The notes beneath the pieces were generated by a model. The model searched no databases. It was not told the origin of the DNA and saw only the letters and a program-made list of their open reading frames with translations. Positions 1-8,381 of a stretch of DNA of 21,921 nt are shown here, piece after piece (the first letter of the stretch is position 1; each line of letters opens with the position of its first letter). Position numbers and translations under genes: made by a program. This stretch comes from JACMJP01 sp046160675 (GTDB lineage: Bacteria > Bacteroidota > Bacteroidia > Chitinophagales > BACL12), in assembly GCA_046160675.1 (NCBI GenBank), contig JBJXHH010000078.1:1-21921 (forward strand), written 5' to 3'.

Positions 1-1983
1 CTCAGGCTGAACTCCAACATAATCACATGCTTCATCGCTGATGTATTCTGTACCACCGTCTTCTGCATACCTTGCCACCCATTCCTGGTAATAAATGTTT
101 GCCGCCACTGAATCATGAATGATCAAAGTATTTTCATCATTGCGGCTGTTTGCGCTGCTGCTCCAGTTATGCGAGCCGGTGAGTACGATTGGGTCGGCCT
201 GGTTACAATGCGGATCAACTATAAGGTATTTATGATGCAATTGAACACTGCCTATATGTTTGCGGAAGCGTTCGCCCAGGGCATCCTCTAAAACAGTTAT
301 TGCTGTAGAATCTGAAGGGTCCGTTTCATCATACATGCCTGCAGCAAATACTCCCCTGTCTTCAACAGCATCTTCAATGGTGTAAGATATGCCGAAGCGG
401 GTGAGGGTAAAAATTGCAAAATACAGGTCATGATCGGCGTTGTTGATTTGTCTGATGATCTGTGTTTCAACATCATCACTCGGTGAAAAATATAATTCTA
501 CCCGTTTGCCGCCGATGATAAATTCATGCGGCGTATTATTTTGTTTTTCGGAACCGAAGTTGCCAGCAAACATTTCGTCAAACTCAATACGATAAGCTTT
601 TGCAAGACTTTGATCTTGTATCACTACCATGTTTTGATGATCAACTTGTACTTGCTGATCCGTCATGTTTGCTGAACCGCCAAGTACCCAGGCATCATTC
701 GGATCAGTAGACAAAACATCTACAACAATGAATTTATTATGCATGATGCCATAAAAATCTCCGGTAGAAGTTGTACCTGTAGGCGATTTTTTCTTATTGC
801 CTGCGCCAACATTTATCAAATCATAATCTGAGTTTACGCCGTCATCACAAATCACCCTCACAACAACTCCCCTTGCATAAGCATCATTTATTGCTGTTAT
901 AATATTGTTCGTGTTGTCAATATTATAAATGGCAATATCAAGCGAATACTGCGCCCTGTCTATGTAGGAGATAATACTATCATCCATGTTTGTGATGTAT
1001 TCTGCATTTGTTCCATCAGACACGGAATTATTCACCGGGCTGTTGAACCAGTAATGAATCACTCCCGAACTGTTACTTTGTGAGGCCATGGTTACAATGC
1101 TGGAATAAGAAGTATCGTTTGATGCGCTTACGCTTACTGCTTTTATGTAATAAATTGTCCCGGCTGTTAACCCTGACAAATCAATAGCATGTGATGTTGT
1201 TAAAGTTGCATCACTAGCAGTTGACCCAAGAGCTGAAGTTGTTCCGTAGTAAACAATAGTATTTCCTTCATACAAAGTGGAAAAATTAACAGTGAAGGAG
1301 GAGGTTGTTATATTTGTTTGAGTAAGAATCGATGAAATTACCGGTGGATTTCCGGGCGGGGCAAGATCTGTAAGATCTCTAGGTAAAAGTTGATAACCGC
1401 CACTGCCCGATGGGGCGTACTGGCTCATGATACCTGTAATAGAAACTGCATCTTCGGGGATAGGTGTACCATCAATGTTTGTAGCGGTAATCACCCGTAC
1501 CTCAGCTGTTGCTGTTCCATCGTTCACATCATAGTTTGTTCCTGAGCCCGAAGATGAAAAAGTGCCGGTTTCAGTAAATGTTGCATCATCCACCTTCACA
1601 AGTTTTCCTTCATTGCCCTCGATCCAGCCTCCCGCACAAGTAATGAGAATTGGCGATGGCAAAGGGTTACCGGAGTTAAGAACTGTAACACTTGTAGTAG
1701 AACTTATTTCAAGCAGTGAGTTATAACTAAACAATGGCCCGCTCACTTCTATACTGTCGCCCCGCAGAATGGCATCAAGCATGGTAGAGTTAAATGCGGC
1801 TATATTTCCTGTTGCATCCTGCAGGTAACGAACATCACCCAGTTCAGATCCGTTTAAAACAAGACCCCTGACTGTTACATCTGTTCCTTCAGGTAAACTT
1901 CTTGCTTCAGCAATTGTGATAACCTGAGCCTGTGTTAGGGAAAAAAAGAAAACTGAAAAGGAAAATGCGAATAATTTTTTCAT
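1..1983 (-). CDS. secreted phospholipase D-like protein, C-terminus cut by window edge
   Basis: The frame is open for 661 codons from an ATG at 1983 to the window edge, so the C-terminus is missing. A signal peptide (MKKLFAFSFSVFFFSLTQAQ) is followed by an OB-fold-like segment at about residues 20-165 (VITIAEARSLPEGTDVTVRG...) and a fibronectin type III-like domain at about 180-280. Two phospholipase D HKD motifs follow: HNKFIVVD (H415, K417, D422) and HHKYLIVD (H583, K585, D590), the second followed by GSHNWSSSAN. Paired HKD motifs form one phosphodiesterase active site in the PLD superfamily, which includes phospholipases and nucleases, so the substrate is open. The secretion signal and modular layout suggest a T9SS type A sorting domain beyond the edge, but this is not visible. 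A TAnnTTTG box lies 28 bp upstream, so the gene probably has its own promoter downstream of the cyclase gene. Confidence 0.88.
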   Translation of the reverse strand, partial: MKKLFAFSFSVFFFSLTQAQVITIAEARSLPEGTDVTVRGLVLNGSELGDVRYLQDATGNIAAFNSTMLDAILRGDSIEVSGPLFSYNSLLEISSTTSVTVLNSGNPLPSPILITCAGGWIEGNEGKLVKVDDATFTETGTFSSSGSGTNYDVNDGTATAEVRVITATNIDGTPIPEDAVSITGIMSQYAPSGSGGYQLLPRDLTDLAPPGNPPVISSILTQTNITTSSFTVNFSTLYEGNTIVYYGTTSALGSTASDATLTTSHAIDLSGLTAGTIYYIKAVSVSASNDTSYSSIVTMASQSNSSGVIHYWFNSPVNNSVSDGTNAEYITNMDDSIISYIDRAQYSLDIAIYNIDNTNNIITAINDAYARGVVVRVICDDGVNSDYDLINVGAGNKKKSPTGTTSTGDFYGIMHNKFIVVDVLSTDPNDAWVLGGSANMTDQQVQVDHQNMVVIQDQSLAKAYRIEFDEMFAGNFGSEKQNNTPHEFIIGGKRVELYFSPSDDVETQIIRQINNADHDLYFAIFTLTRFGISYTIEDAVEDRGVFAAGMYDETDPSDSTAITVLEDALGERFRKHIGSVQLHHKYLIVDPHCNQADPIVLTGSHNWSSSANSRNDENTLIIHDSVAANIYYQEWVARYAEDGGTEYISDEACDYVGVQPE

Positions 1984-2011
1984 TGAAAGTTGGTTTAAAA
2001 ATAAAAGCCGA

Positions 2012-2019
2012 CAAAGATA
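2012..2019 (-). promoter_or_regulatory. -7 promoter element of the PLD-like gene
   Basis: On the minus strand this reads TATCTTTG, an exact match to the Bacteroidota -7 consensus TAnnTTTG, with 28 bp between it and the ATG at 1983. No clear -33 TTG is seen at the expected distance, so the call rests on the -7 box and its position. Confidence 0.55.
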
Positions 2020-2072
2020 CTGAATGATGGTGAGGCTTTCGGGGATAATAGTAAGGAATATGTTAACCCTCG

Positions 2073-2822
2073 TCATTTAAGTTCAGCCACTTCACATCTG
2101 TACAAAACGGGTTTACTAGGTGCTACATCAAGCTCAAAAGAAGCGATCTGCAGATTCAAAAGATATTTTCCATCTTCAATAGTATCAGGTACAAAGATGA
2201 GTTCTGTAATGGTGGCATTGTATCTTGTGTTTTCGGGGTGATGGAAAAAAGCATGATGAGCTAGTAATTTTCCGTTGTCTTCTTCCTTGTCAAGTGAAGG
2301 CAGGTCAATTAACAAATGTTTAATATTTTTTTCACGGAACAATTCAGCTACTGTAACATGCATGTAAGGAGGGTTGGTACCTGAATATCGCTGTGTAAGT
2401 TTTTCAACACTGTTGGGAAGTGTTCTTATCACTATTGCCTCTATGTCATTTTCCAGTTTTCCTGTAATTTCATCAGGAGAGATCATCACATCTCCATTTT
2501 CAAGCTGGGATGGAGTAACAGTTAGCAGCTGCGCAAGAAAATGAAAGCGCTGTAGTGTTTGATTGATAGTAACTTTTTTGTTACAAATATGCCCAACACA
2601 TTCAGTATGCGTACCGTTTCCATGAGGATTCAGGAATACATTTTTATAATTGAGTAATCCGCCTTGTTCTGTGTCACCTATAAAATTTCCCATTATAACA
2701 GGCTCCGTTCTAAAGGGTGGGGCATAATAACAATTGATTTGGTTTTCTCCTGTATGCAGAGGAGTAGAAATGTCAATAGGTTTTGAAAGATCGAAACAGT
2801 AATTCTTGTATTGTACTTTCAT
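2073..2822 (-). CDS. cyclase family protein (kynurenine formamidase-like metal hydrolase)
   Basis: The 249-residue protein resembles the cyclase family (PF04199), whose members include bacterial kynurenine formamidase and other metal-dependent amide hydrolases. The family metal site usually reads HxGTHxDxPxH. Here residues 67-78 read HGNGTHTECVGH, keeping H67, H72 and H78 but with Glu74 in place of the usual Asp and no Pro two residues later. The downstream LLIDLPSLDKEEDNGKLLAH, with a run of His (AHHAFFHH), fits the region that carries the second set of catalytic His/Glu residues. There is no signal peptide, so it should be cytoplasmic. No kynurenine-pathway genes are visible nearby, so the substrate cannot be named. 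It is transcribed away from the membrane-protein gene at 2866, with 43 bp between the start codons. Confidence 0.82.
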   Translation of the reverse strand: MKVQYKNYCFDLSKPIDISTPLHTGENQINCYYAPPFRTEPVIMGNFIGDTEQGGLLNYKNVFLNPHGNGTHTECVGHICNKKVTINQTLQRFHFLAQLLTVTPSQLENGDVMISPDEITGKLENDIEAIVIRTLPNSVEKLTQRYSGTNPPYMHVTVAELFREKNIKHLLIDLPSLDKEEDNGKLLAHHAFFHHPENTRYNATITELIFVPDTIEDGKYLLNLQIASFELDVAPSKPVLYRCEVAELK

Positions 2823-2865
2823 AGCATAAAATTACTTTTTTAATTTTCCGCAAAAAATAACTACT

Positions 2866-3654
2866 ATGAAAATGAATTGGGGCATCTGGCTGGGTATCAT
2901 TGGAGGAGGCATAGGGGCTTTGGTGGGTATTGGCTCAGCCATTGTTGCAGGCGACCCGGGCGCTGCAATTATAATTACTGTGATAATGGCTGTGATGTTC
3001 GCTGTGTTCTGGTTTTTCTTAAAACCGATTTTCCAATCAAATCGCCTCATGAAAATAGGTATACAGAAACAGGGAACGTTAGTTTCATATGCTGACACAG
3101 GTGTAACAGTAAATAACAGCCCCCAGGTAAAATTTACAGTTGAATTAAAAGATGACCTCAACCGGGTGTATCAGGCAACTACAAAAACAATCATCTCAAG
3201 ATTAGATGTCGGAAGTTTTTATGCCGGCATGCCGGTGATTTGCCGGGTGGATCCGAATGATAAAATGAAAGTCGCCATTGAATCTTTTGGAACTTTACAG
3301 CAAACAAACTCGCTTTCTGCTTCTCAACCAACTGTTCCTGCCCAGGACAGTTTAGTTGATGAGTGGGAAAAAATTCTGCAGCAAAGTGAAGACCTGAATC
3401 TTAAAATTAGAAACACAGGAATTTCTGCTCAAGCAAAAATTATTTCCGCCGCAGATCTTGGTCCGAGAGTAAACGGCAACAACCCTTACATGCATTTCAA
3501 TCTGGAAGTATATCCTGGTTTAAAAGAACCTTTTTATGCTGAAGCGAAAGGAGTTATTAGCGAACAAAGCCTGCATAAATATCAACCGGGTCAAAAAATT
3601 TATGTGAAATATTTGCCAGAAGACTTGAGCCGTGTTTCGCTTGATCATTCATAA
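2866..3654 (+). CDS. two-TM membrane protein with duplicated beta-rich domain (hypothetical)
   Basis: The 262-residue protein starts with two hydrophobic, Gly/Ala-rich helices at about residues 5-29 and 32-54. It then carries two copies of a roughly 75-residue beta-rich unit, at about 68-140 and 182-260. Both copies run in the same order: a strand of type QGTLVSY or QAKIISA, a turn with VN and N-P (VTVNNSPQ, RVNGNNPYM), a strand F-x-V/L-E-x, a segment with xxIS, then AGMPVICRVDPND or PGQKIYVKYLPED. A linker of about 40 residues rich in Ser, Gln and Glu separates them. The first copy follows the membrane segments, so both copies should lie on one side of the membrane. The repeat style is like small membrane-associated domains of the DUF3592 type, but I do not recognise the family with certainty. 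No function is assigned. Confidence 0.8.
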   Translation: MKMNWGIWLGIIGGGIGALVGIGSAIVAGDPGAAIIITVIMAVMFAVFWFFLKPIFQSNRLMKIGIQKQGTLVSYADTGVTVNNSPQVKFTVELKDDLNRVYQATTKTIISRLDVGSFYAGMPVICRVDPNDKMKVAIESFGTLQQTNSLSASQPTVPAQDSLVDEWEKILQQSEDLNLKIRNTGISAQAKIISAADLGPRVNGNNPYMHFNLEVYPGLKEPFYAEAKGVISEQSLHKYQPGQKIYVKYLPEDLSRVSLDHS

Positions 3655-3687
3655 AAATCTTACGCATTAAGCCCGTTTTACAATGTG

Positions 3688-3695
3688 TATCTTTG
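3688..3695 (+). promoter_or_regulatory. -7 promoter element of mtaB
   Basis: TATCTTTG is an exact match to TAnnTTTG and ends only 9 bases before the ATG at 3705. If used, transcription would begin within a few bases of the start codon, giving a nearly leaderless message. A -33 TTG is not evident. Confidence 0.5.
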
Positions 3696-3704
3696 CACCC
3701 GGGC

Positions 3705-5039
3705 ATGCAAAAAACCATTTCATTTTATACACTAGGATGCAAACTCAACTATTCCGAAACGTCTTCTCTTGGAAGGATGACGGAAGGAGCGGGCTTCAAA
3801 CAAGTGTCTTTTCAAAACGGCGCAGATGTATATGTGATAAACACTTGCTCAGTAACTGACTATGCTGATAAAAAATGCAGGCGGGTAGTGAGGCAGGCGT
3901 TGCGGCACAACAGTTCTGCGTATGTGATAGTTGTTGGATGTTATGCGCAACTTAAACCAAAAGAAATTGCAGAAATTCCAGGCGTTGACCTTGTGTTGGG
4001 CGCAGCAGAAAAATTCCAACTTGTTCAATATCTTGCGAACATTGCAAAAGAAGATAAAAGTAAAATTTTTACATTGCCTATTAATGAAACAAAAGATTTT
4101 ATTTCAGCTTATTCCATAGGTGAGCGCACAAGAACATTTTTAAAAGTACAGGATGGATGTGATTATAATTGTTCATTTTGCACCATTCCTCTTGCAAGGG
4201 GGAAAAGCAGAAGCGACAGTATTGAACATATTCTGAAAACAGCAGAAGAGATCGCTGCGAAAGGCATTTCAGAAATTGTTTTAACTGGAGTAAACATCGG
4301 TGATTTTGGAAATGATGAGGAAACTTTTTACGGGTTGATACAAAAGCTGGATTCTGTTGAAGGCATTGAGCGTTTCAGAATATCTTCTATTGAACCCAAC
4401 CTGCTCACTGATGAGATCATTGAATTTGTAAGCCGTTCAAAAAAATTCGTTCCGCATTTTCATATCCCGCTGCAAAGCGGCAGCAATAAAATTCTAAAAA
4501 GTATGCGCCGCAGGTATTTGCGGGAATTGTATGCTCACAGAGTTGCATCAATAAAAAAATTCATGCCGCATTGCTGCATCGGTGTAGATGTTATCACTGG
4601 TTTCCCCGGCGAGACACAAGAAGATTTTTTAGAAACTTATCATTTCCTGAACGAACTTGACATTTCTTATTTACATGTGTTTACCTATTCAGAACGGGCA
4701 AATACACATGCCATAAGTTTGGAAGGATGTGTTCCTCAGCAAGTAAGAGAGGAAAGAACAACACAACTTATCAGTTTACACCGTAAGAAAAAAAGAAGTT
4801 TTTATCAGCAACATATTCACTCAATAAGAAAAATATTGTGGGAAGCAGAGCATGATGGAGAGATGATGTTCGGGTTTACAGATAACTATATTAAAGTGAA
4901 AACTGTTTTTGACCCGATGCTTGTAAACACTGTAACAACTGCTGTTTTGAAGGATTTTTCGGCTGATGGGGAAGCACTATTTGCAGAAGCAGTTGAACAA
5001 ACTGAAAACTATTATAAAAAAAATTTCATCACAATTTAA
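3705..5039 (+). CDS. mtaB: tRNA t6A37 methylthiotransferase MtaB (radical SAM)
   Basis: MtaB adds a methylthio group to N6-threonylcarbamoyladenosine at position 37 of ANN-decoding tRNAs. The 444-residue product has the N-terminal MTTase domain with its three cluster cysteines: C12 in TLGCKLN, C48 in NTCSVT and C79 in VVGCYAQ. The radical SAM motif CDYNCSFC follows (C152, C156, C159). A C-terminal region of about 65 residues fits a TRAM RNA-binding domain. TLGCKLNYSE is typical of the MtaB branch rather than MiaB or RimO. The start is placed at the ATG at 3705, where the family's usual beginning (MQKTISFYTLGC) falls. An upstream in-frame TTG at 3693 lies inside the likely promoter box and is unlikely to be used. 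lgt follows on the same strand after 58 bp, so the two may be cotranscribed. Confidence 0.93.
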   Translation: MQKTISFYTLGCKLNYSETSSLGRMTEGAGFKQVSFQNGADVYVINTCSVTDYADKKCRRVVRQALRHNSSAYVIVVGCYAQLKPKEIAEIPGVDLVLGAAEKFQLVQYLANIAKEDKSKIFTLPINETKDFISAYSIGERTRTFLKVQDGCDYNCSFCTIPLARGKSRSDSIEHILKTAEEIAAKGISEIVLTGVNIGDFGNDEETFYGLIQKLDSVEGIERFRISSIEPNLLTDEIIEFVSRSKKFVPHFHIPLQSGSNKILKSMRRRYLRELYAHRVASIKKFMPHCCIGVDVITGFPGETQEDFLETYHFLNELDISYLHVFTYSERANTHAISLEGCVPQQVREERTTQLISLHRKKKRSFYQQHIHSIRKILWEAEHDGEMMFGFTDNYIKVKTVFDPMLVNTVTTAVLKDFSADGEALFAEAVEQTENYYKKNFITI

Positions 5040-5097
5040 TACCTGAATTTTGACCACTGGCTTTGTTTTTCTTCGTTCTTATGCTACCGTAGCAGAT

Positions 5098-6390
5098 ATG
5101 TTGAATGATCTCTTCAATACAGAAAGATTTCATCTGCCCTTTTTCTCTTTTGGGTTATTTGTTGCACTTGCGTTTTTTGTAGCAGCTTACATTCTTGTCA
5201 TTGAGCTAAAAAGAAAAGCCAAGGCAGGAATTTTTAAACCAACTAAACAAACCATTCTTATCGGCGAGGCGCCCAAACCTTTTGATATAGCTATCAACGC
5301 TCTTTTCGGTTTTATTCTTGGATACAAATTCATTGATGCATTTTTAAACTGGAAAACATTTTCTGATAATCCTCAACAATTTATTTTTTCATCAGGTGGA
5401 AATTTACTGGGAGGTATAGCGCTAGCAGCATTATTCGGCTATTTGAAATACAGGGAAAAAAAGCAACAGCAACTTCCCAAACCGCAGGAAAAGGTTTTGG
5501 ATGTTTACCCGCATCATCGCATCGGTGACATTGTGGTAGTTGCAGCTATCTCGGGTATATTAGGTGCAAAAATCTTTTCCAACTTTGAAGAACCCAACGG
5601 TTGGGAACAGTTTTTTGCAAATCCGCTTGGTGACTTTTTCAGCGGTCTAACCATGTTTGGGGGGCTTATACTGGGTGCTGCTGCTGTTATCTGGTACGCC
5701 AAAAGAAAAAATATAAGTGTGTTACACCTTGGCGATGCTGTAGCACCGGCGTTGATACTTGCTTACGGCGTTGGACGTATCGGGTGCCAGGTTTCCGGAG
5801 ATGGCGATTGGGGAATTTTGAATAGCGCCTACATTTGCGAGTCTGCTTCAAAAATTGTTGCGGTTGATGATTCTGTTTTTCAAAACAAAATGCGGCAACA
5901 TGCAATGTATTACCAGGATGCTTTTCAAAACATAGGTACTAAACACTATGCATCATTTGATGCACCCTCGTTCTTACCAACCTGGGCAGTAGCACAGAAT
6001 TATGCCTTCAATGTGAACTCTGATGGCATTCCTGTGGAAGGTTTTGAAGAACTGGTAAAAGCAAATGCTTACAGCCGTTCATCCTATCTTCCCATTCCTG
6101 TTTTTCCTACCCCTTTATATGAAACCATTATGTGTGTTCTCATTTTTGGTTTACTCTGGTTTCTTCGAAAACGATGGAAAATACCGGGTCTATTGTTTGC
6201 TTTTTACATCATACTTACAGGAGTTGAAAGATATTTTATTGAAAAGATCAGGGTGAACAATATTGTAAATTTCCTGGGCATGGAGGCTACGCAGGCTACG
6301 TTTATTTCAGTCGGACTCATACTTTTCGGGGCGATATTTTTCATAGTTCTTAAGCTCAAAAACAGGCAAAATCCACCAGCAAAAGCCTGA
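5098..6390 (+). CDS. lgt: prolipoprotein diacylglyceryl transferase (Lgt), enlarged form
   Basis: Lgt moves diacylglycerol from phosphatidylglycerol to the lipobox cysteine of prolipoproteins at the inner membrane, the first step of lipoprotein maturation. The Lgt signature is visible as GRIGCQVSGDGDWG (residues 226-239, with R227). The C-terminal GVERYFIEKIR (R378) fits the second essential arginine region, and PTPLYE precedes it. Several membrane helices are evident. At 430 residues it is much longer than the roughly 290 of E. coli Lgt. Much of the excess lies between the signature and PTPLYE, in a hydrophilic stretch at about residues 245-335, with further extra sequence near the N-terminus. 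I choose the ATG at 5098; an in-frame TTG at 5050 would add 16 residues with no family support. This window also has a substrate-like lipoprotein gene at 18468. Confidence 0.9.
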   Translation: MLNDLFNTERFHLPFFSFGLFVALAFFVAAYILVIELKRKAKAGIFKPTKQTILIGEAPKPFDIAINALFGFILGYKFIDAFLNWKTFSDNPQQFIFSSGGNLLGGIALAALFGYLKYREKKQQQLPKPQEKVLDVYPHHRIGDIVVVAAISGILGAKIFSNFEEPNGWEQFFANPLGDFFSGLTMFGGLILGAAAVIWYAKRKNISVLHLGDAVAPALILAYGVGRIGCQVSGDGDWGILNSAYICESASKIVAVDDSVFQNKMRQHAMYYQDAFQNIGTKHYASFDAPSFLPTWAVAQNYAFNVNSDGIPVEGFEELVKANAYSRSSYLPIPVFPTPLYETIMCVLIFGLLWFLRKRWKIPGLLFAFYIILTGVERYFIEKIRVNNIVNFLGMEATQATFISVGLILFGAIFFIVLKLKNRQNPPAKA

Positions 6391-6481
6391 AAAAGTGTAG
6401 TTTGCAGGTATTCGGTCATTTTTTAGTCAGATTACCCGGAAGGAAGTGATGTAAGTCCTCATTTTTCTAAGTATTTTTTTG

Positions 6482-6489
6482 TAGGTTTG
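6482..6489 (+). promoter_or_regulatory. -7 promoter element of the anchor-L/PorP/OmpA operon
   Basis: TAGGTTTG matches TAnnTTTG exactly and ends 29 bases before the ATG at 6519. The preceding 6391-6481 contains no gene and no clear terminator for lgt. Confidence 0.5.
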
Positions 6490-6518
6490 AGATTGAATCT
6501 AAAAACGTTTCTATCGAA

Positions 6519-8369
6519 ATGAACGCTACTCAAGTATTCTCCTCTTTCAAAACAGGAATCACGGTGTTCCTGTGCATAATTATACATCCTGTTTTTGCTC
6601 AGTTAGAAGTTGATGATTCACCTACTGCTGATGAATTAGCTACATCTTTAGTAGGAAGCGGGGTTACAATTAGTGGCGTTGAACTTGATTGTGCAGACGG
6701 CGCTTTCGGGTTTTTTACTTGTGTTGACTGTAATGTTGGAATTGCAGATGGTGTGTTACTTACTTCAGGCGCAATAGATCAGGCAGTAGGGCCTAACAAT
6801 TCAAGCGGTGCAGGTGACTGTCCGGGGACTCCCGGCGATGATGATCTTGAAGATTATATAGATGACATAACAAACGATGCATGTATCCTTGAATTTGATG
6901 TTACGGTTACATCAGATACGCTGAAGTTTGATTATGTTTTTGGTTCTGATGAATATCTTGAATACGTTTTCTCCTTTAATGATGGGTTTGCATTTTTTAT
7001 TTCAGGCCCTGGAATTACAGGAACTGAGAACCTCGCTCTCATTCCCGGAACAAGTGATCCGGTTTCTATTGACAATGTGAATGACATTGTAAACCCTGAA
7101 TATTACGTTGATAACGGAGATGGATTTACGAGCCCATATTCTACAGATGAATTTTATATCCAATACGACGGATTTACAACAGTTCTTACTGCAAAGCGAG
7201 ATGTGATACCCTGTGAAACTTATCACTTAAAGCTCGTAGTTGCTGATGCATTGGATTGCGTATTGGATTCCGGTGTATTTATCAAAGGTGGAAGTTTAAG
7301 CAGCCCCGGTGTAGAAATAACGTATGAAACAGATCTTGGCGGATATCCTGATCTGATAGAAGAATGTAATGACGGCAACCTGATTATTGATCTCTCTTTT
7401 GCACCTGTTGATACTTTTGAAGTTATCATCAATGTTGGTGGCACAGCTATTTCAGGAGTAGATTATGTTGCAATTCCAACAGTGATAGAATTTTTACCAG
7501 GAACGGTAACTACAAATATTCCTATAAATGTTATAACAAACCCAGAGGCAGAGGGATTGGAAACCATTATTATCACTGTAGAATCAGGCGGCTGCATAAC
7601 GGGAATAGGTGACAGCTTAGTAGTGAATATTCATGATTACCTGCCCATGCAAATAGAACCTTTGGATACAACAATCTGCCCCGGAGCATCAGTTACAATT
7701 AGTGCTGATGGTGCAAATACATACAGTTGGTCACCCGGTGAAACCTTGAATACCACTTCAGGTGATGTTGTAATTGCAACACCTACTGAAAATACCACCT
7801 ATTCAGTTACAGGAACATTTTTCAGTTGTGTAAATACAGTTTACTCTACCATCAATTTATCTCCACCCTTAGGCAATGCAGGGAATGACACTACTATCAT
7901 CATTACAGAATCAGCGATACTTAATGGAAGCGGCGGAACTACTTATTCATGGACTCCAACATCAACACTCAACGATCCGAATGTTCAAAATCCTATAGCT
8001 TCTCCAACAGTTACAACAACTTACACAGTAACAGTTACTGATGAGAACGGTTGCATTTCTTCTGACGAGGTTACGGTTTTTGTAAGTAACACACCCATTA
8101 TTGTTTTCCCGAATGCATTTACACCTAATGGAGACGGTATAAACGATCTATACAACCTGATAAACCGAGGAGTACTTGCAACATTTACTTTGCAGATTTA
8201 TAACCGTTGGGGAGAAATTATCTACGAAGCAAACCCAGGTACACCAGGATGGGACGGCACTTACAATGGTAAAGAACAACCCATGGGAAGTTATGCATAT
8301 ATGTTTAATGCTTCAGATTTTGATGGCAACACATACACGGCACAGGGAAATTTTACTTTAGTACGATAA
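6519..8369 (+). CDS. choice-of-anchor-L adhesin-like protein with T9SS type B sorting domain, copy 1
   Basis: The 616-residue protein has a signal peptide ending near residue 28 (HPVFAQ). A choice-of-anchor-L domain follows at about 38-265, with hallmarks DYVFGSDEYLEY, FFISGPGI, NLALIPGT, VSIDNVND and DSGVFIKGGSLSSPG. Residues 280-375 look like a Calx-beta-type domain (GGTAISGVDY, EGLETIIITVE), and two PKD-like or Ig-like units lie at about 380-450 and 455-525. The C-terminus at about 528-616 is a T9SS type B (gliding-motility-associated) sorting domain, seen in PNAFTPNGDGINDLY, IYNRWGEIIYE, GWDGTYNG and GSYAYMF. It should be exported by the T9SS to the cell surface or medium as an adhesin-like protein; ligands are unknown. 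It is the first gene of a compact operon and is followed 12 bp later by a close paralogue. Confidence 0.9.
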   Translation: MNATQVFSSFKTGITVFLCIIIHPVFAQLEVDDSPTADELATSLVGSGVTISGVELDCADGAFGFFTCVDCNVGIADGVLLTSGAIDQAVGPNNSSGAGDCPGTPGDDDLEDYIDDITNDACILEFDVTVTSDTLKFDYVFGSDEYLEYVFSFNDGFAFFISGPGITGTENLALIPGTSDPVSIDNVNDIVNPEYYVDNGDGFTSPYSTDEFYIQYDGFTTVLTAKRDVIPCETYHLKLVVADALDCVLDSGVFIKGGSLSSPGVEITYETDLGGYPDLIEECNDGNLIIDLSFAPVDTFEVIINVGGTAISGVDYVAIPTVIEFLPGTVTTNIPINVITNPEAEGLETIIITVESGGCITGIGDSLVVNIHDYLPMQIEPLDTTICPGASVTISADGANTYSWSPGETLNTTSGDVVIATPTENTTYSVTGTFFSCVNTVYSTINLSPPLGNAGNDTTIIITESAILNGSGGTTYSWTPTSTLNDPNVQNPIASPTVTTTYTVTVTDENGCISSDEVTVFVSNTPIIVFPNAFTPNGDGINDLYNLINRGVLATFTLQIYNRWGEIIYEANPGTPGWDGTYNGKEQPMGSYAYMFNASDFDGNTYTAQGNFTLVR

Positions 8370-8381
8370 AAAATAAATATC

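Noticed and set aside
2832..3161. 109-codon minus-strand open frame opposite the membrane-protein gene
   Set aside because: It is antisense to a well-formed gene with membrane helices and a duplicated domain, and has no independent support.
5050..5097. TTG start for lgt adding 16 residues
   Set aside because: The ATG at 5098 gives a normal N-terminus before the first membrane helix, and nothing supports the extension.
6391..6481. Terminator after lgt
   Set aside because: I looked for a stem with a T-run and found none convincing; only T-rich stretches are present.
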